DNA of 64,000 nt, taken from assembly GCA_936450465.1 (NCBI GenBank), contig OW388296.1, positions 10,537,867-10,601,866 of the forward strand. The letters run 5' to 3'. Below, one piece after another: positions 1 to 13,357 of this stretch. Made by a program: the position numbers and the translations under genes. A model generated the notes under the pieces. That model had not been told where the DNA came from. It made no database searches and saw nothing but the letters and a program-made list of their open reading frames with translations. The number at the start of each line of letters is the position of its first letter. Within the stretch, counting starts at the first letter, position 1. The DNA is from Gibbula magus. Taxonomy: Eukaryota > Mollusca > Gastropoda > Trochida > Trochidae.

Positions 1-970
1 TCTTGAACTCCCATTTCCACTTATCATTCCGGGTATAATGGTTGGTGAACTCGGTGAAAATCAGTTCACATCTCTGGTAGATGTGTAAATGTTCTTACTA
101 GCTTATGCATATGCTTAACAGACTACAATTAAATGACGCATTAAATGAATAATGTCTAACCCTTATTACAGTTGCATTTTAATACTGTTTCAATCAATGA
201 AAAGAAGGTAACTATCTGAGATGGAAGATGTGTAACTGCTCGGCAATTCAGGGACAACATTTGAAATGTGTTCATTGTAGTCTTATTATATAGTTTTAAG
301 CATCAATATTTGGCGTGGTAATATGTATGATATGACTGACGATGCAAAAAGCAGTCATTTATTACATTGAATTTCCAAATCTTCGTGGCATTTATAAACG
401 ATCCAAATTCTTGTGCGTAACCTAATGCTGTAGTGTATACTTAAATCTATAACTATATCATAAATTAAGTTAGACTATTCTTACAATGACAAAGACGTCA
501 CATACTTATATTTCCAGTGGTAATTCATATCTATGAAATCGTGCTTTGATAGCCTAGAGAGTTGTTTTGATTAGTTGATCCTTTTAATTCTCAAATGATA
601 ACTTGCACATTATCATACTGAAATAACATATTTTCATCATACACCCACAGTAAATATAAAACGATATCTAACAGCATACAAACTGATCTGATCACCGAAG
701 GGGGCGATCCCCTTGATAATGTCAAAGGCCTGTGGACATTAAAAGGTACTATCTTTGAAGACAATAATCAAGTTTCAAGTTGGAATGACGAAGTGTAAAA
801 ACCAAGATAATCAAAGCGGCTGCTTTATGATTGGATTCAATTGAACTAGTTTACGTGTATCGAGTCTCCTATTGTTTATGTAATCAGTCTGATACATAAT
901 GTTTACGTAAATCATTTTGAGTTATATGTTGCTGTCAATGAACAAAGTCTAGTGTTGCACCCAAACAGCC
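1..970. other. Intergenic, no gene seen
   Basis: This AT-rich stretch has no convincing open frame. Around 600-765 it contains a diverged member of a low-copy repeat family also seen near 21,010-21,200 and 21,380-21,600. The shared core reads CCTTGATAATGTCAAAG. Nothing else is recognised. Confidence 0.5.
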
Positions 971-1219
971 ATCCTCGTTCCGGGCCGAATTTTGGCTTGT
1001 TAAGAATGATTTTGATTATAAATAGAATCTTACCCTCTGTTCGAAGGTGAAGGTCAAACATGGTCGAGTCGATCGCTCGATAACATTTTTCTTGTAATAA
1101 AATCGCGGCTAAAAGGTAAGGATCGCAACATAATTCCTTTGAAGAGTCAATATACGACTGCTACTGACTGACTGTGTGTTCTCTATTTTCCAAGCCAGGA
1201 TTTCGCCCGGAACGAGGAT
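971..1219. mobile_element. MITE with 29-bp terminal inverted repeats
   Basis: The left end (971-999) begins ATCCTCGTTCCGGG. The right end (1191-1219) finishes CCCGGAACGAGGAT, so the two ends are inverted copies over about 29 bp with a few mismatches. The element is 249 bp and has no coding capacity. I could not fix a target-site duplication, so the superfamily is unknown. Confidence 0.7.
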
Positions 1220-2040
1220 AGTGTTTTTGTAAGTTACACCCCTTTATTTATGCATATGTAGGTAGCTATAAGAGAACGAAGTGTTTGACTTAGGACGTAT
1301 TATTTTCAGCAATACCAGCCCCTGTGAGCTTTTACCTGATGTTCAAGTATTCAGTTCAGTGACCTCGTCTAATAAACAAATGATATATCATTTTACTTAC
1401 GCCAAAAATTATTCAAACATGCAACCTGTCATAATTTACAACAAAGTTCAAAGAAATATGTATTCATATGCTTAACTAAATATGCTATTGAAAACGATTT
1501 ACATATAAGTATGCGCAATTTCAGGACAACATCTCTTTCGTAGACCATTGATATGAAAGGTTGACAGTTAAGCTTCATGCATTGACATCATCATTTGAGA
1601 GTGCACAATAATAAATTATTTGATGTAGCATGTTCATGAAACTTCAGAGAAAACTTATCCAATTAGTATGTAAGCTATGTTAATAATTATTACATCTACA
1701 TTTGTGGTAATCCAAGCACAACACATTCTATGTACACCTCACTATCAAAATGTTAACTGTTTTGTCCTAAATGTGACAAACATAATGAATTGGTCCAATA
1801 ATATGAGATTTTTCCATTTTCCGAGGGGCATTGTTTTGGATTTTTTGTTAGGAAACAATTGAAGATAGAGACTAGGTTGATAGCACGTCTTAAAGCAAAT
1901 AAACTTACTAATTTAGGGGATTTAGTCAAACATGGGGTTTAATGTCAGGTGGATGTATTGAGGAGTATTGATGCGTCAATCGTAGTTATCATTATTATTA
2001 CAACCGACTAAAATAGGCTCACGTTTGCCTAGCAACCATT
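1220..2040. other. Intergenic, no gene seen
   Basis: Only short chance open frames of about 60 codons occur (1281-1475 and 1677-1862). They have AT-driven codon use, no recognisable domain and no splice context. Confidence 0.5.
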
Positions 2041-2335
2041 GTTTAAATGTGACTTGACGTATATTGTCGCCTTGACGTCATAAAACAATTGTTCGTGACG
2101 TCACCGTGACTTGCCGTCGCGAGAGAACGGGGCCGTTTCCTGATTAGTTTTATCTGTTTCAAATGGAGTAGGATGGGTAATAAAGAAAATACGAAAGTCG
2201 TGCAAATTTGTGTATAACTCTCGCTCGGGTAATACAAACAAATCACGCTTGTTTCGTAAAAGTCATATTCCACACTTCCTCGGGTAATAATTTCTGTACA
2301 TTGTAAATGGTATGCCTCCATACACTACTTACATC
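2041..2335. repeat. Dispersed ~300-bp repeat, copy 1
   Basis: This GC-richer island with several GACGTCA motifs recurs in the same orientation at 4205-4515. Shared landmarks are ATATTGTCGCCTTGACGTCA, GGATGGGTAATAAAG and CACGCTTGTTTCGTAAAAGT. The short open frames on the minus strand shift between the two copies, so they look non-coding. The repeat class is not recognised. Confidence 0.65.
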
Positions 2336-3172
2336 AACAACGTTATTAACGATTTACCGTCGATGTTAGTTACAGCTATTTAGCAATGGACAAGGAATAT
2401 TTATTCACGATTAGCATCTGGCACGATAGTTATTATCTTGTAATATGTACTCGTAGCTTTCATACACCCATGTAGAACCGCACAGCGTAAATATATAGAA
2501 CGTCATAGGTAAGCGGGATAAGCGGAAATAGACAGTTTACTGATACTTTGTCGGCACAGAGATGGATTACACCATTGTATTTGTGCAGCAAGTCAGACGA
2601 GGTCACTGGGTTGATTGTTCGTAAATGATAAACTGACAAATGTCAGCGATTTTCATTAAACTTTCCTCCTGAGAATTCCGCCGTTTCTAAAACTTCAATA
2701 GTTTTTTCTTGACCTTTTGGAAATGGTTCTGAGTTGAGGATTAACGTGATTACATGTCATTACAGTTTATAAACGTATGAATCCCCAATGTGCCTGTATC
2801 ATCTGTGAAAGACAGCAACACATCGGATTGCAGAGCAACTGAATTTAAGGTCTCGAAAAGAGCTGCGATCGAGCTTACTGAAACTATGCTATTAATTAGA
2901 ACGTTTAGGTATCATACATACGCATAGGGCAACACTGAACAAACGGAATATATGTTCATTGACAGTGCTGTAGTGTGATAACAAACTATCAAAATATTAC
3001 CTGACCTATTTCTTTACTTTCCTGTAGCACAAATGAATAAACACTTAACACATCCATCGACAATAATATTGAATTATTCATTGTTTTACTGTTCTCATAA
3101 ATATAAGATATACTATTCATCAATATGGTGTTGCCATATTCTTGTTTATGTAAATAAGAAACAACCCATCGA
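2336..3172. other. Intergenic, no gene seen
   Basis: AT-rich sequence without a supportable gene or repeat boundary. Confidence 0.45.
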
Positions 3173-3320
3173 AAACAAACGACATTCACAAGACAAAAAG
3201 TGGTGGAATCCGCTTGCCGGATCCTTTCGAATTCTTCAAGATCCGCCAAAATTTGGGAGAATCTGGTAGGATCCGGCAAATGGATTCCACCACTTTTTGT
3301 CTTGTGAATGTCGTTTGTTT
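3173..3320. mobile_element. Foldback MITE (near-complete palindrome)
   Basis: The 148-bp element can fold back over nearly its whole length. The outer 39 bp are an exact inverted repeat, starting AAACAAACGACATTCACAAG at the left and ending with its complement at the right. The inner part (GCCGGATCC on both sides) is an imperfect continuation of the stem. Open frames in both directions across it are a by-product of the palindrome. Confidence 0.85.
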
Positions 3321-4204
3321 GTACTCGTCGTCCTGTCATCAAAGTGTTGGTAATGCCTATTACAACAATTAAAGAACGCTAACTTGAAAGTAATGAACGT
3401 ATACTAATATACTATGTGTTAAGAGTAGGAACTCGTATATGTTACAGTACATGTATATGACATTCGTATTATCTACTTATCTAATAAATATATATTTAGT
3501 TTAAAACAAAACTTATTAGTTCATTAATTGTTTTCAGTTTAACAGAAGTTTTGGTTCACCTTATTAATTCAATGAAAATCGCCCCGCAGTAAATACATGT
3601 ATATCATTAGTAGATAAACTTCAAGTATCCCATCTAATGGTGACTCATACTCATACACCTGGAGCTATATAATCTCCAGTCAGCTAGTGTGCTCAAATTG
3701 AGGTACTTGATATATCAACCATTACTATCCCATTCCAAGAACATAATAACCATACCATATTGATTTCTTGGCTTGCAAATTCAGAGTTACACAGTTAAAA
3801 ATGATTATTTTCTTCTAAATGATGTTATTGATAAAATGAACACATATTAATCATTGTAAATTTAGAAAAGCTTCAATCATGAATCATTGTAACTTTCAAA
3901 ATTCAAATCTTAAATCAAGGCACACAACTGCTGATACATGACACGTGACATATTGCTTTATTGACTTTTTCATTCGCAATATCAATTTCAAAATTGAAAA
4001 TGGCTTAATTTCTTAATTTAACATGTTTTATTTTATGATTATGTGATCTCGATCACTGTTGCATTCAGAATAGTTTCATTCATGGAGGGTAATAACTCAA
4101 CATTCAAAATCACATTACATTAGTCAAAGTGATATGAACTTTATTTATAGTCAGAATGAACAGTCAGAAGCTCTCGTATTTTTCTCATATGTTTAACTGA
4201 AGCT
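3321..4204. other. Intergenic, no gene seen
   Basis: Very AT-rich sequence with no supportable feature. Confidence 0.45.
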
Positions 4205-4515
4205 GTTGCAATATGATTGTTTAAATGCGACTTCCCGTATATTGTCGCCTTGACGTCATAAAAATATTCTTCGTGACGGCACCGTGGCTTGGGGTCGCGA
4301 GAGAAGTGTGCCGTCTCCTGATTAGTTTTACCTGTTTCATATGGAATAGGATGGGTAATAAAGAAAATACGAAAGTCGTGCAAAATTGTGTATAACTCTC
4401 GCTCTCGCTCTCGCAATACAAACAATCACGCTTGTTTCGTAAAAGTCACATTACACACTTCCTCAGGTAATAATCTCTGTACATTGTATATGGTATGCTT
4501 CCAGACACTACTTCC
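4205..4515. repeat. Dispersed ~300-bp repeat, copy 2
   Basis: Second copy of the repeat at 2041-2335, in the same orientation, with scattered substitutions and an expanded (CTCTCG)n stretch near 4400. Neither copy has obvious terminal inverted repeats. Confidence 0.65.
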
Positions 4516-6184
4516 AGCATGACTAAATTATTCTAAAATATTCAATGGATGGTTAGTTCGAAACTTAAGTTTAGATTACAGCTGGTCTTCATGCATATAT
4601 GCTCCTGAGATACAACTGAAAGAACTCTCACGAATCCAGGATTATATAGTCCTAATCAAGTGCAAAAACTCTCAACCCCACTATTAAAAATGAATGCAGT
4701 CGATATGAGGAATGTATATTTCATTCAGACGTTTCTGTCTTAGCAGTTGTATCAACTTTGTGATTTCAAGTTTTCGCTTGCTTGAAAATACTCATTTAAA
4801 CCAAATTCCACGTGTATAAAGTCATACCCTGTATCATATACAAATGTAGTATAGTTTGGTTTGAGCATTATGATAGACTTATTCACTTAAATAAAAATCC
4901 ACCATATGAAAAATTTATGAAGATATGAGGGAAAATATGACAGTACTGAATTTCTACCTAAAATAACTATTGTATTGGGAGATAAACTACTGTACAAAAT
5001 TTGAATTTGAATACCACGTTGACATTCATACAAAAGTTATTGTTGTATCATGCATGATAAAAAAGCTTGCCAGACATTAAACTTTCAGTCTTTTTTAACA
5101 ATAATTGAGAAAACCGCTAGAATCATAGCATCTGTGAATAAATTTGCGGTTATTTGAGTTCAATCTGTTACATAAACATTTCTTCTTGCTTTAGATAAGC
5201 TAATACCGTTAATATTGACCGTATTTGTTAATTAAAACAATTTTAATGAATTTGACAGATTCGTGATTTTGTGAGTTTGAAGGTTCATACTGTTTAAACG
5301 AGTGACCTTTTAAAAAAGTCAGTTAGTAAATTGTCAAAACTTCACTTGAAGGAATGACCCTAATCACATTACAGCAACGAATATTGAATTCCATATCCAT
5401 TTTAACAGAACTTCGATTATTACCCAAAAAGTACAAAGCTATTGCAAAAACCGTTATCTAAAAATAGTTGACCGTTATAGTCTGTGAAAACATACCGATG
5501 AATGTCTAGTTTTAACAGAAAAGTCAATTTAATACGATGAAATGAAAACTGCGAATTTTCATAATTTTATATAAATGAAACATATTATCTTAAAAAGTCG
5601 TTTAACAAACGATCATAGTTCGAAGTGGCTGTTATTTGTTTGTGTTACAGGGTGTTTTGATGAGTTCACAAATACGCATGAATTGCGTGATCAACGTAAA
5701 CATAGGATACCGTAGTCTCATTATTAACTTGATCATCGCTATACTGTTAGAAGAGAAAATAGATAGGCATAAGCTTCCCAGTTCGTTAATACACAGTATG
5801 CAATGCAATAGCCTATCTCTTATTGTATTTATTAAAACGTTTTAGATTTAGAAACAAGTGAATTTATGTCATTAGCCCAATCGATAAACAGTGTTATAGT
5901 AAATACGCCCAAATGAAATTCTCAAAAGAAGGGGTCATCTCAAAACCAAGAAAGCATGGAATCTAGACGGCTGTCAAAGCGAATGTGTATGAAATTTTAT
6001 TATAAATTACATTTATTTAATATTTTTTCTTCAATTTATTGAGAAGACAGTGATATGTATGGATTATCAATTTCTTTATTTCACTTTAATACTGAATCTT
6101 GAATGTGATCATATATCAAATAACAGAAGATTCGTTGACGCTGATATAAAACAATGATTAATCCATATGTTGTGGTCCAAGTAG
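4516..6184. other. Intergenic, no gene seen
   Basis: AT-rich sequence. The open frame at 5636-5845 shows no recognisable domain and no supporting splice signals. No repeat boundary was recognised. Confidence 0.45.
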
Positions 6185-6224
6185 AACATGTATGTCTAAA
6201 ACAGTCAGGGACATCACGGCTTTC

Positions 6225-6420
6225 CGTCTCGTTACAAAGAGACGGTATGCCGTCTAAAAATTATCATGAAATTAGTGTCTTATGATGATGGCATGCCGTC
6301 TATAAAACGTATTCGACGGTATCCCGTCTTAATGATTCAGGGAGAGTTCATTGTGTCAAAATGCTAAAATTAAGACGGCATGCCAGCTTCATATTTAACA
6401 AGACGGCATGCTGTCTCATA
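6225..6420. repeat. Left subterminal palindrome cluster
   Basis: About five degenerate copies of GACGGCATGCCGTC occur here, near 6229, 6288, 6313, 6373 and 6402. Several carry one or two substitutions. They mirror the larger cluster at the other end of the element and are plausible protein-binding sites. That role is inference. Confidence 0.7.
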
Positions 6421-8189
6421 TTTTAAAATATAGCAGCGTGACTGTCTTGAGCTTGCGTGGTTCCTACCGACTGAGATCGAGGTGTGCCAGTTAGAACCCT
6501 CGCGCACGTGAATCATAAGGCCGAGATGTTCATGTTTCACGTGCTCGATGGTTCATCTGACTTGAACCATAGCTCAACACTACATCAAACCACAAACAGA
6601 ATTGACAAAAGTTTAGTTTTAATTTCAGTTTTCGTTTGTTTAACATAATAGGGTAAAGGAAACCGTGCCCTTGTTAGAAAAATGTGTCTATATTAGGCAG
6701 CTCACACAAAGCATGAACTAATCGTGATGCACGTTGAACACATGGAAATGTACAAGTTGGTACTGTCAATGTCAATATCGTCAGCTTACATACAATAAAA
6801 AATACAACATATTGTAAAAAAATTTGCAATTCCGTTTTAAGTCACTCTCAATTGTGTCGTTTATTTAATATCTATTAAAGTTTATACAATATATTACGTT
6901 TAGAGGGTAAAACATATCATTACCCGACCCAAGCCGTATCAGTAGAAAATGGTTATCCGTATTGATTCATAATGGTGCGATCTGTTTGCTTGGTCTCATG
7001 CAATTTGGAGAGGTTAGACAGCAAGATGACAATGCCATCAGGCCATAATTTAAAATCCACTCTGAGCGTTTAAGAGCCATCGAGTATTTTAGTGTTTTAA
7101 ATACAACATTATGTTTAGGAAAACATACTTATGACATCAATCGCTAGAGACAACTACAAAACATATGATAAATAATTTTCATATCAATATCCGATGAAAT
7201 TTGGTTTTAAAGACAAGTTTGCCTTAGATTAAAACGCGTCAATAGAATTCAACGTCATATTAACAGCCTTTCCTTTTCTGCATAAAAAAGTACCACAGAG
7301 TAACAAGGATTTCCTAGGCGTGTTGGCTTATCAATTTCACGAAGCTCGTTTTTTCAACTGTTTTCGTCCCTTCTCACACATTACTGAATGTGACAATTGT
7401 TATATTATCATGTTTCAAAATACCCTGTGAATATACAAATTATTGACTTTTTACCTGTTAAATGGTACTTGCTTGTGATTATACGAGCAAACTATGACAG
7501 ATATAGTATGTATATTATACAATTCAAGCAACGTACCTTGTTGGGTAATACATTTATTTTAATATCTGTAGAAACTACATAATTGAAAGAAATGCATGGT
7601 AAATGAATAAATAAACGCCAAAAACTGTATATTTATATTTTGTGGAGTAATCATAAATGGTCTATTTTATTTGTTTGTTTACATTGTGGGAGTAAACCAC
7701 AATGTTTTGCGCTTGAAAATAATACACATGATCTATATGTAGACTTGAAAACATCTTTATTATTTAAGTGCGAATTCTCTGCTTATTTTTGGTCGAAAAA
7801 CTAAATCTGCGAAAAATTAAGAGTATATATTTCAATACGACTGGTTTTTAGAAATGTCTATTAACATAATCAATGGCTTTTACAGAAATAGCTAAATCAG
7901 TCTGAATGCTTGAACTACTTTCGAATGTTTAGAATGAACACCTTAAAATGGCCGCTAAGGGAAAAAATCGTTTTAAGATTATTTTATTGTTCCAGGGGTC
8001 TTATTTCGCCATTGGTAACACTTACATTTTATGTTTCTTTTCGTGAGAGCAATGTATTTTAGAAAGAACAGCGTGCTACAGTTCCTTTAAAGTTACACAA
8101 ATAAAACAACTATGCAAACTTATAACAGTTGTGATGAAATAAAATCTAATACTCTTTTCAATTGCTTAGAAATGTCCTTCTCATGTCAT

Positions 8190-8290
8190 CTGGTTGCAGT
8201 GTTAGTTCACTCGCCCAGAAACCATCAGTTTGCCGGTTCGATCCCGCATTTCCCCGAACGTATTTCTGATCAGTGTGGAAGTGCCAATTC
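8190..8290 (+). repeat. Possible tRNA-derived SINE fragment
   Basis: GGTTCGATCCC at 8235-8245 matches a pol III B box in an otherwise unremarkable context (TAGTTCACTCGCCC upstream). No cloverleaf could be drawn, so this is at best a SINE relic. Confidence 0.3.
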
Positions 8291-8612
8291 ATCTGCCATC
8301 TTATGCAAAAGTTTGATGTCAAATGAGGGAGATTGTAACAGTATTAACATTTTACATCGAAATATTAACATTTTTGACTGTGGAAATCGAGTTATTACAT
8401 AACAACAGTGATCTTTCTGAGTTTAAATTATGTTGTTTCAAAATAGCCTGCATCATTAACGTTTTGATAGTCAATAGCAACAGTGTAAGAGATGTTTCCA
8501 TTGTGAAGACACGAATAAAATTCACCATTGATCATTGATGTTTTTTTGTAATGAAGGCCTTCAGTGGTATAGATAATTAACATATATAAATAAAGACATT
8601 AACCCACTTTCA

Positions 8613-8709
8613 GGGATGTCATTCATGTTGTTTTACAACACTTGTGCCAATAAAATTATGTTTCCCTTACTTTTTCTCGGAAAAAGATGTAAAAACATTA
8701 TGACATCCC
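8613..8709. repeat. 97-bp hairpin / micro-MITE
   Basis: Left GGGATGTCATTCATG pairs with right CATTATGACATCCC, with further pairing at TTTTAC/GTAAAA. It lies inside the 3.7-kb element, so it is either a nested insertion or an internal hairpin. Confidence 0.5.
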
Positions 8710-8934
8710 CACTTGAATATGAATCTCTATATATTCGATTGTGGAGAACTTGGTTCACCACACCATATAAACAATGTTAAGATAGTTTACAATTACCAAA
8801 ACTAAACTATCATCAAAACTTGTAAAACGAAAATGTAGCTCTTTGCTGACATACTGTCCAAACATACTTGGCTCTATAACTGATCAGACCTTAAATAATA
8901 ATTTAAAAAATGAGGTTGAAAACTTACATTTTCC

Positions 8935-9150
8935 AAATCGACAATTTATAACCCATCGCCGGCCATATTTGCAAAGACGACTGTACACTTATTTTGGGGG
9001 CAACACCAGATCTACAACTTATAATCCCCATATGCCAAGCTGTCGACGAAGAAGACGACTTATGATGATTGTTTTACCCGTGGTCCTTGCTTGGGGTCAT
9101 AGAATCAACAAATCTACAATTTATAATTCCAATGGCCAAAGAGTCTAAAC
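8935..9150 (+). repeat. Relic of pearl-type core repeat
   Basis: The phrases AATCTACAATTTATAAT and CCAATGGCCAAAGAGTC match the core unit found many times at 35-48 kb. A 101-codon open frame crosses this relic but is not conserved in other copies, so it is not called as a gene. Confidence 0.45.
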
Positions 9151-9194
9151 ACAATATTTCAGATTTCGAACCATGCAATGTCACCGGCCTTTGT

Positions 9195-9480
9195 TTCGAC
9201 GGCATGCCGTCTTTCTAAGACAATATATATTAGACGGCATGCCGTCTTTAAAAGACAATATGTTTTAGACGGCATGCCGTCTTTATAAGACAATATGTTT
9301 AAGACGGCATGCCATCTTTGTAAGACAATATTTTTCAGACGGCATACCATCTTTTATATTTAAAATTTCAAATAATGATGTCTCCCTTCTGACAATAAAG
9401 ACGGCATGCCGTCCAAATTATTTAGAGATGGCATGCCGTCCAGAATTATGTTTTTATTAGACGGCATGCCGTCTGATATC
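9195..9480. repeat. Right subterminal palindrome array
   Basis: Eight copies of GACGGCATGCCGTC or close variants lie here. Five are in near-tandem at about 34-35-bp spacing, separated by a TAAGACAATAT spacer, and three follow after a gap. A ninth lies at 9836-9850, just inside the right inverted repeat. Each copy is itself a 14-bp perfect palindrome containing GCATGC. Confidence 0.85.
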
Positions 9481-9900
9481 ACAACATATACCAAAATATC
9501 CCCATTTACTAAACAAAATTATTCTCTCAATAAAAGAAATGATATACATGTTTTTGCATATCCGTATGCTATAATATCTTATCTTTGAGTATGCACTCTT
9601 TGAGTTAAATTCTTGGCACAGATATTAAGATATTTCGATATAATCACTACCACTCCTCACTCTGCTTTTCAATGTTTTTGTCATTTTCTCTGGTCTGAAA
9701 TAGATTACCTATCTTTTTGTAGTTCAGATCGTCAGAGGGAAGGGGGCATTTATTGTTTCCAAAATATTAAGCTTTGTCTGATCCTGTGTTTTCTATATGC
9801 TTGAATGAATGGTTAAGCTATCTTATCGTGTTTAAGACGGCATGCCGTCGAAAATCAAGGACGGAAAGCCGACGTGTACCTGACTGTTAAAAGACATGTT

Positions 9901-10675
9901 ATATATTTACAGAAAACCTTTGAATTCAGTTTGAAATATACATTGCATAATTAAGGATAACTTATTATTGAAGTAATAACAAAGTAAACGTGATAAATGG
10001 CTTCGGGTTTTCTCAACCAAAATATCACATGGGTATCAGCATCAGTCATACTGCACATTAGGAGTTGGTGTCATCGGGAGTTACAAGAAATACATACCTC
10101 ATGGTATCCTAGTCGACATCTCAGAATAATGAATTTTCGATACAACATACAAGCAACATTAAAACAAATAATTCAAACCAAGTCTACTACACTTAACCGC
10201 AAGATTATTCAATCCACGAGTGATAAACACGACTGAAACATAGATACACTTTATCTTCAGAACCTAACCTAACTAAATTATGAAACTCAAAGTATTATCT
10301 ATTCATATTTCTTCAAACACACGTTTTAAATATCATCGGTTTAATCTCCATAACTGGACCAGTAAGGAGAGTCAAAAAGAACATTTTTGGCTGGTTTTAT
10401 GACGTCATACAGCAAAGACGCGTCAACAAAGTTAAAGGTAGGGTTCTGTCGCCATATTGGATATTTTGCATTACATGAAATCAAAACACGCTATATTGTA
10501 CCCAATTTTGCATCTTTTTGATAACTAAAGACATACACTGATAGAGTATTCACGTAGTAACACATAACATGTCATAAAACTACTAAACAAGTTGCTGTTA
10601 TGCTGAAGCGAAACTTTCCCGACTCGAAGCGCCTATGAATGGCTTCAGTTCTCATTGTTTTATTTTTCAACAAAT
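9901..10675. other. Intergenic, no gene seen
   Basis: The open frame at 9997-10236 has no recognisable domain. Nothing else is supportable. Confidence 0.45.
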
Positions 10676-11371
10676 CGTCCCATGAGAACCACGTTGTTCT
10701 ATCTCCATTTTTGTCAAAAGTGAGTTATGGTGTTCTGACTACTTCTGGTGGTTTATTCTATCTCCACAGCAAGTTTCATGGTAGTATATAGCTTAGAAAT
10801 TGGTTTTCTAGGTATTTTCGTGGTTCTAACTCCAGATATTTCATACAATTGCTCACATCCAAAGTGTTCTATGTATCATCACCCAATCCAATATAAGCTT
10901 TTGATCACGTGACATGGACATAGAACAGTTTGGAACTAATGGTATCTTCAAAATTTCCGGCTATTTCCCTCCTTTATACGCTTATTTCAGGTCAAATATC
11001 GATAAACTGGTATGGAAATCCCTTGTTTTGAAATTCTTTACAAACAGATCTAGAATATATAATATGTTTTGTAATCTCCATGTGTAGAAAGATACCAGTT
11101 AGAACAATCTTGAACTAAACTTATTTTGAGAAAAATGAGATAAATGTTCTATGTCCAAAAAGAAATACGAATATTTACGAAAACATATGTTTTTTATCGA
11201 ATATATGTCAATTGTTTTACATTATGGATGCAATTTTACATATGCGTACAAAATGTTATTAAATTCCAATGAGTATTACAAATATTATGAACATTAGAAC
11301 TTTAGAATGGCTGTAGCTCCAAAGTAACTTAAGCTTTTCTGGAGTTGGAACAACGTGGTTTTCATGGGACG
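10676..11371. mobile_element. 696-bp MITE with AAAT target-site duplication
   Basis: The left end starts CGTCCCATGAGAACCACG. The right end finishes CGTGGTTTTCATGGGACG, giving an inverted repeat of at least 24 bp with one or two mismatches. The flanks are AAAT at 10672-10675 and AAAT at 11372-11375, consistent with a 4-bp target-site duplication. There is no coding capacity. Confidence 0.8.
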
Positions 11372-13357
11372 AAATGTGCGCTTGTGTTTATGAAGTTGTG
11401 AAATATAAAGTCATTAAAATGTTACCTTCATTATTATCTTTCAATTTCACTGTGTTTTAATCATGTATTAATAACATATATTTGTAAACAGGAATATCCT
11501 CCCGAATTTCGTTTCCACAAAAAATACCCCGATAGAATCCTCCTTTAAGTCTTGGGCGGTTATTTATGTTCACAACATCTTTTATTATTAACATTTCTTC
11601 ATTTTATGATTGTTCAAGTGAAATGGTTAACATTCTGGCCAAAAACCATTTTGAAAAAGTGATTTCAAGACCCTAAGTGTAGTTGAAGAGGCATAAAAAT
11701 AAAAGCATTATACTCTGATGTATGCAATTGCGGGTACCTCTTTACCAATGTCCCAATGAAAGTCATTGAAAATCGACTTTCTCCGAAAAAGGCAACATAA
11801 TTTCATGTTTTACACTGTTGAATATGTGGTGACGTTTCTTTTGAGGTTGAGTATATGTGCATAAATTGTAACTTGTACTCTAAACTCCAATTACTGCATA
11901 AACGGAGTCAAATATGAATTTAAAGAGGAGTCATACATATACCTCAATACAATTTCATTTAAAAGTTCAAATTATAACTTAAGTAAATATTTTGAAACCG
12001 TCCCTGTATGTTCCTGGTTTTCCATACACTGTGCTTACCTCCTTGCCATACAAATCAATAACAGCCACTACAAATCTTAAACAACTTTTACCTATGTTAA
12101 TAAAATTCTGAAAATTAATGCTTATTTTGCTATGTAAAACTATGAGGGTTCGTAATTTGAATTTAAATTTCACCGTAATTGATTTACTTTTCTGTTAAAC
12201 TCGAAATTCATCGCTACGTTTTCACGACAAACAGACTATAGTCGATTGAACTTTCGTTTCAACACTGCTGCCTGATTGTTCTAGCTAAAATCACTAATTG
12301 TTTTCCTGTCATGTTATGTTCATTCTTATTAGAACGATTTTGCTGTAAAAAGATTCGGCGTTGCTTAATTAATTTCCAAGTGTATGTGTAATCTATTAAG
12401 AGGACCCACAAGCCACAATCCACAGTCAATAACTGGTTTACAAGAAGGTAGAGGTTGGATGTTTCATTCAACATAGACCCCTGTATTTCACCTTACGTTA
12501 TTACAGAAAATCTCCTTACATTCATCGAATCAATGTTACACATTTTGGGAGGACTTAATTCGACATGAAACATGAATAATTAAAAATAAGAACAATACAT
12601 TCCTGTCAAATAACATTCACACCCGCACGGATTTACGTTATATGTTATAAAGATTACAATTAACGGTTCTGTTACGATTTATCAACATTTTTCAACATTA
12701 ATTGCTTTTTGTTGTAATACTTTTCAAACAACTAACAGTTAGGATCATTGGGTGCACAATGCATTGTATGGCATGAACTTTGGCGCTGTCTTCGCACAGA
12801 CATCCACGACACCTTCACATGTTCAGCAAGCCTACTCAATCACAGAAAGCACATTCCCTGTGTCAGTATGACACGCTAAATCTATATATTACGATGTCTC
12901 ATAACGAAAAACATTTTGATCCCTTCCAATTTTCACTTGCGTCTAGTCGGTAAGTGTATTCCTACATGTATTCAATTGCGTGAACACTTTAGTGTCATAT
13001 GCGTAAATTTGTCATGTGTTATATCAGTCTTCTAGATACTGTATCAGGGTTGTTTATCAAATGATACAAACGCATGACATTAACATGCAACGAGGTTATT
13101 TGCACTGCATAAAATGTATCATTTACTCAGAAAATCACAGTAAAGGATCCTTATTTATCTATATTCGTGTCAATTGTCGTTCCTGTCATATACTGATTTT
13201 TAATTTAGATGTTTTATGAATTGTTTATCAGATCACATTATGCATAAAACCTTTCTTATTGTATAAATAGATGAAATACCTGTCATACTTAGATCTTAAT
13301 GTCTGCTTGGAGCTTCTTGGCTTCAATTGAAATTGAGTGAAATATGTGTCATTTAGA
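11372..13357. other. Intergenic, no gene seen
   Basis: AT-rich sequence. The minus frames at 11979-12173 and 12259-12474 have no recognisable product. Confidence 0.45.

Larger units (their letters stand above)
6185..9900. mobile_element. ~3.7-kb DNA transposon, non-autonomous
   Basis: The ends are imperfect inverted repeats of about 45 bp. The left end has AACAGTCAGG followed by CGGCTTTCCGTC (6200-6228). The right end has GACGGAAAGCCG followed by CCTGACTGTT (about 9860-9888), and weaker inverted homology continues outward to an AACATGT motif. Just inside each end lie many copies of the palindrome GACGGCATGCCGTC. The interior has no transposase-like frame, and it carries a small hairpin element and fragments resembling a SINE and a pearl-type core. 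The superfamily is not known to me, and no clean target-site duplication was found. Confidence 0.7.

Noticed and set aside
2989..3342. 117-codon minus frame and 78-codon plus frame
   Set aside because: Both are produced by the 148-bp palindrome, which is open in both directions.
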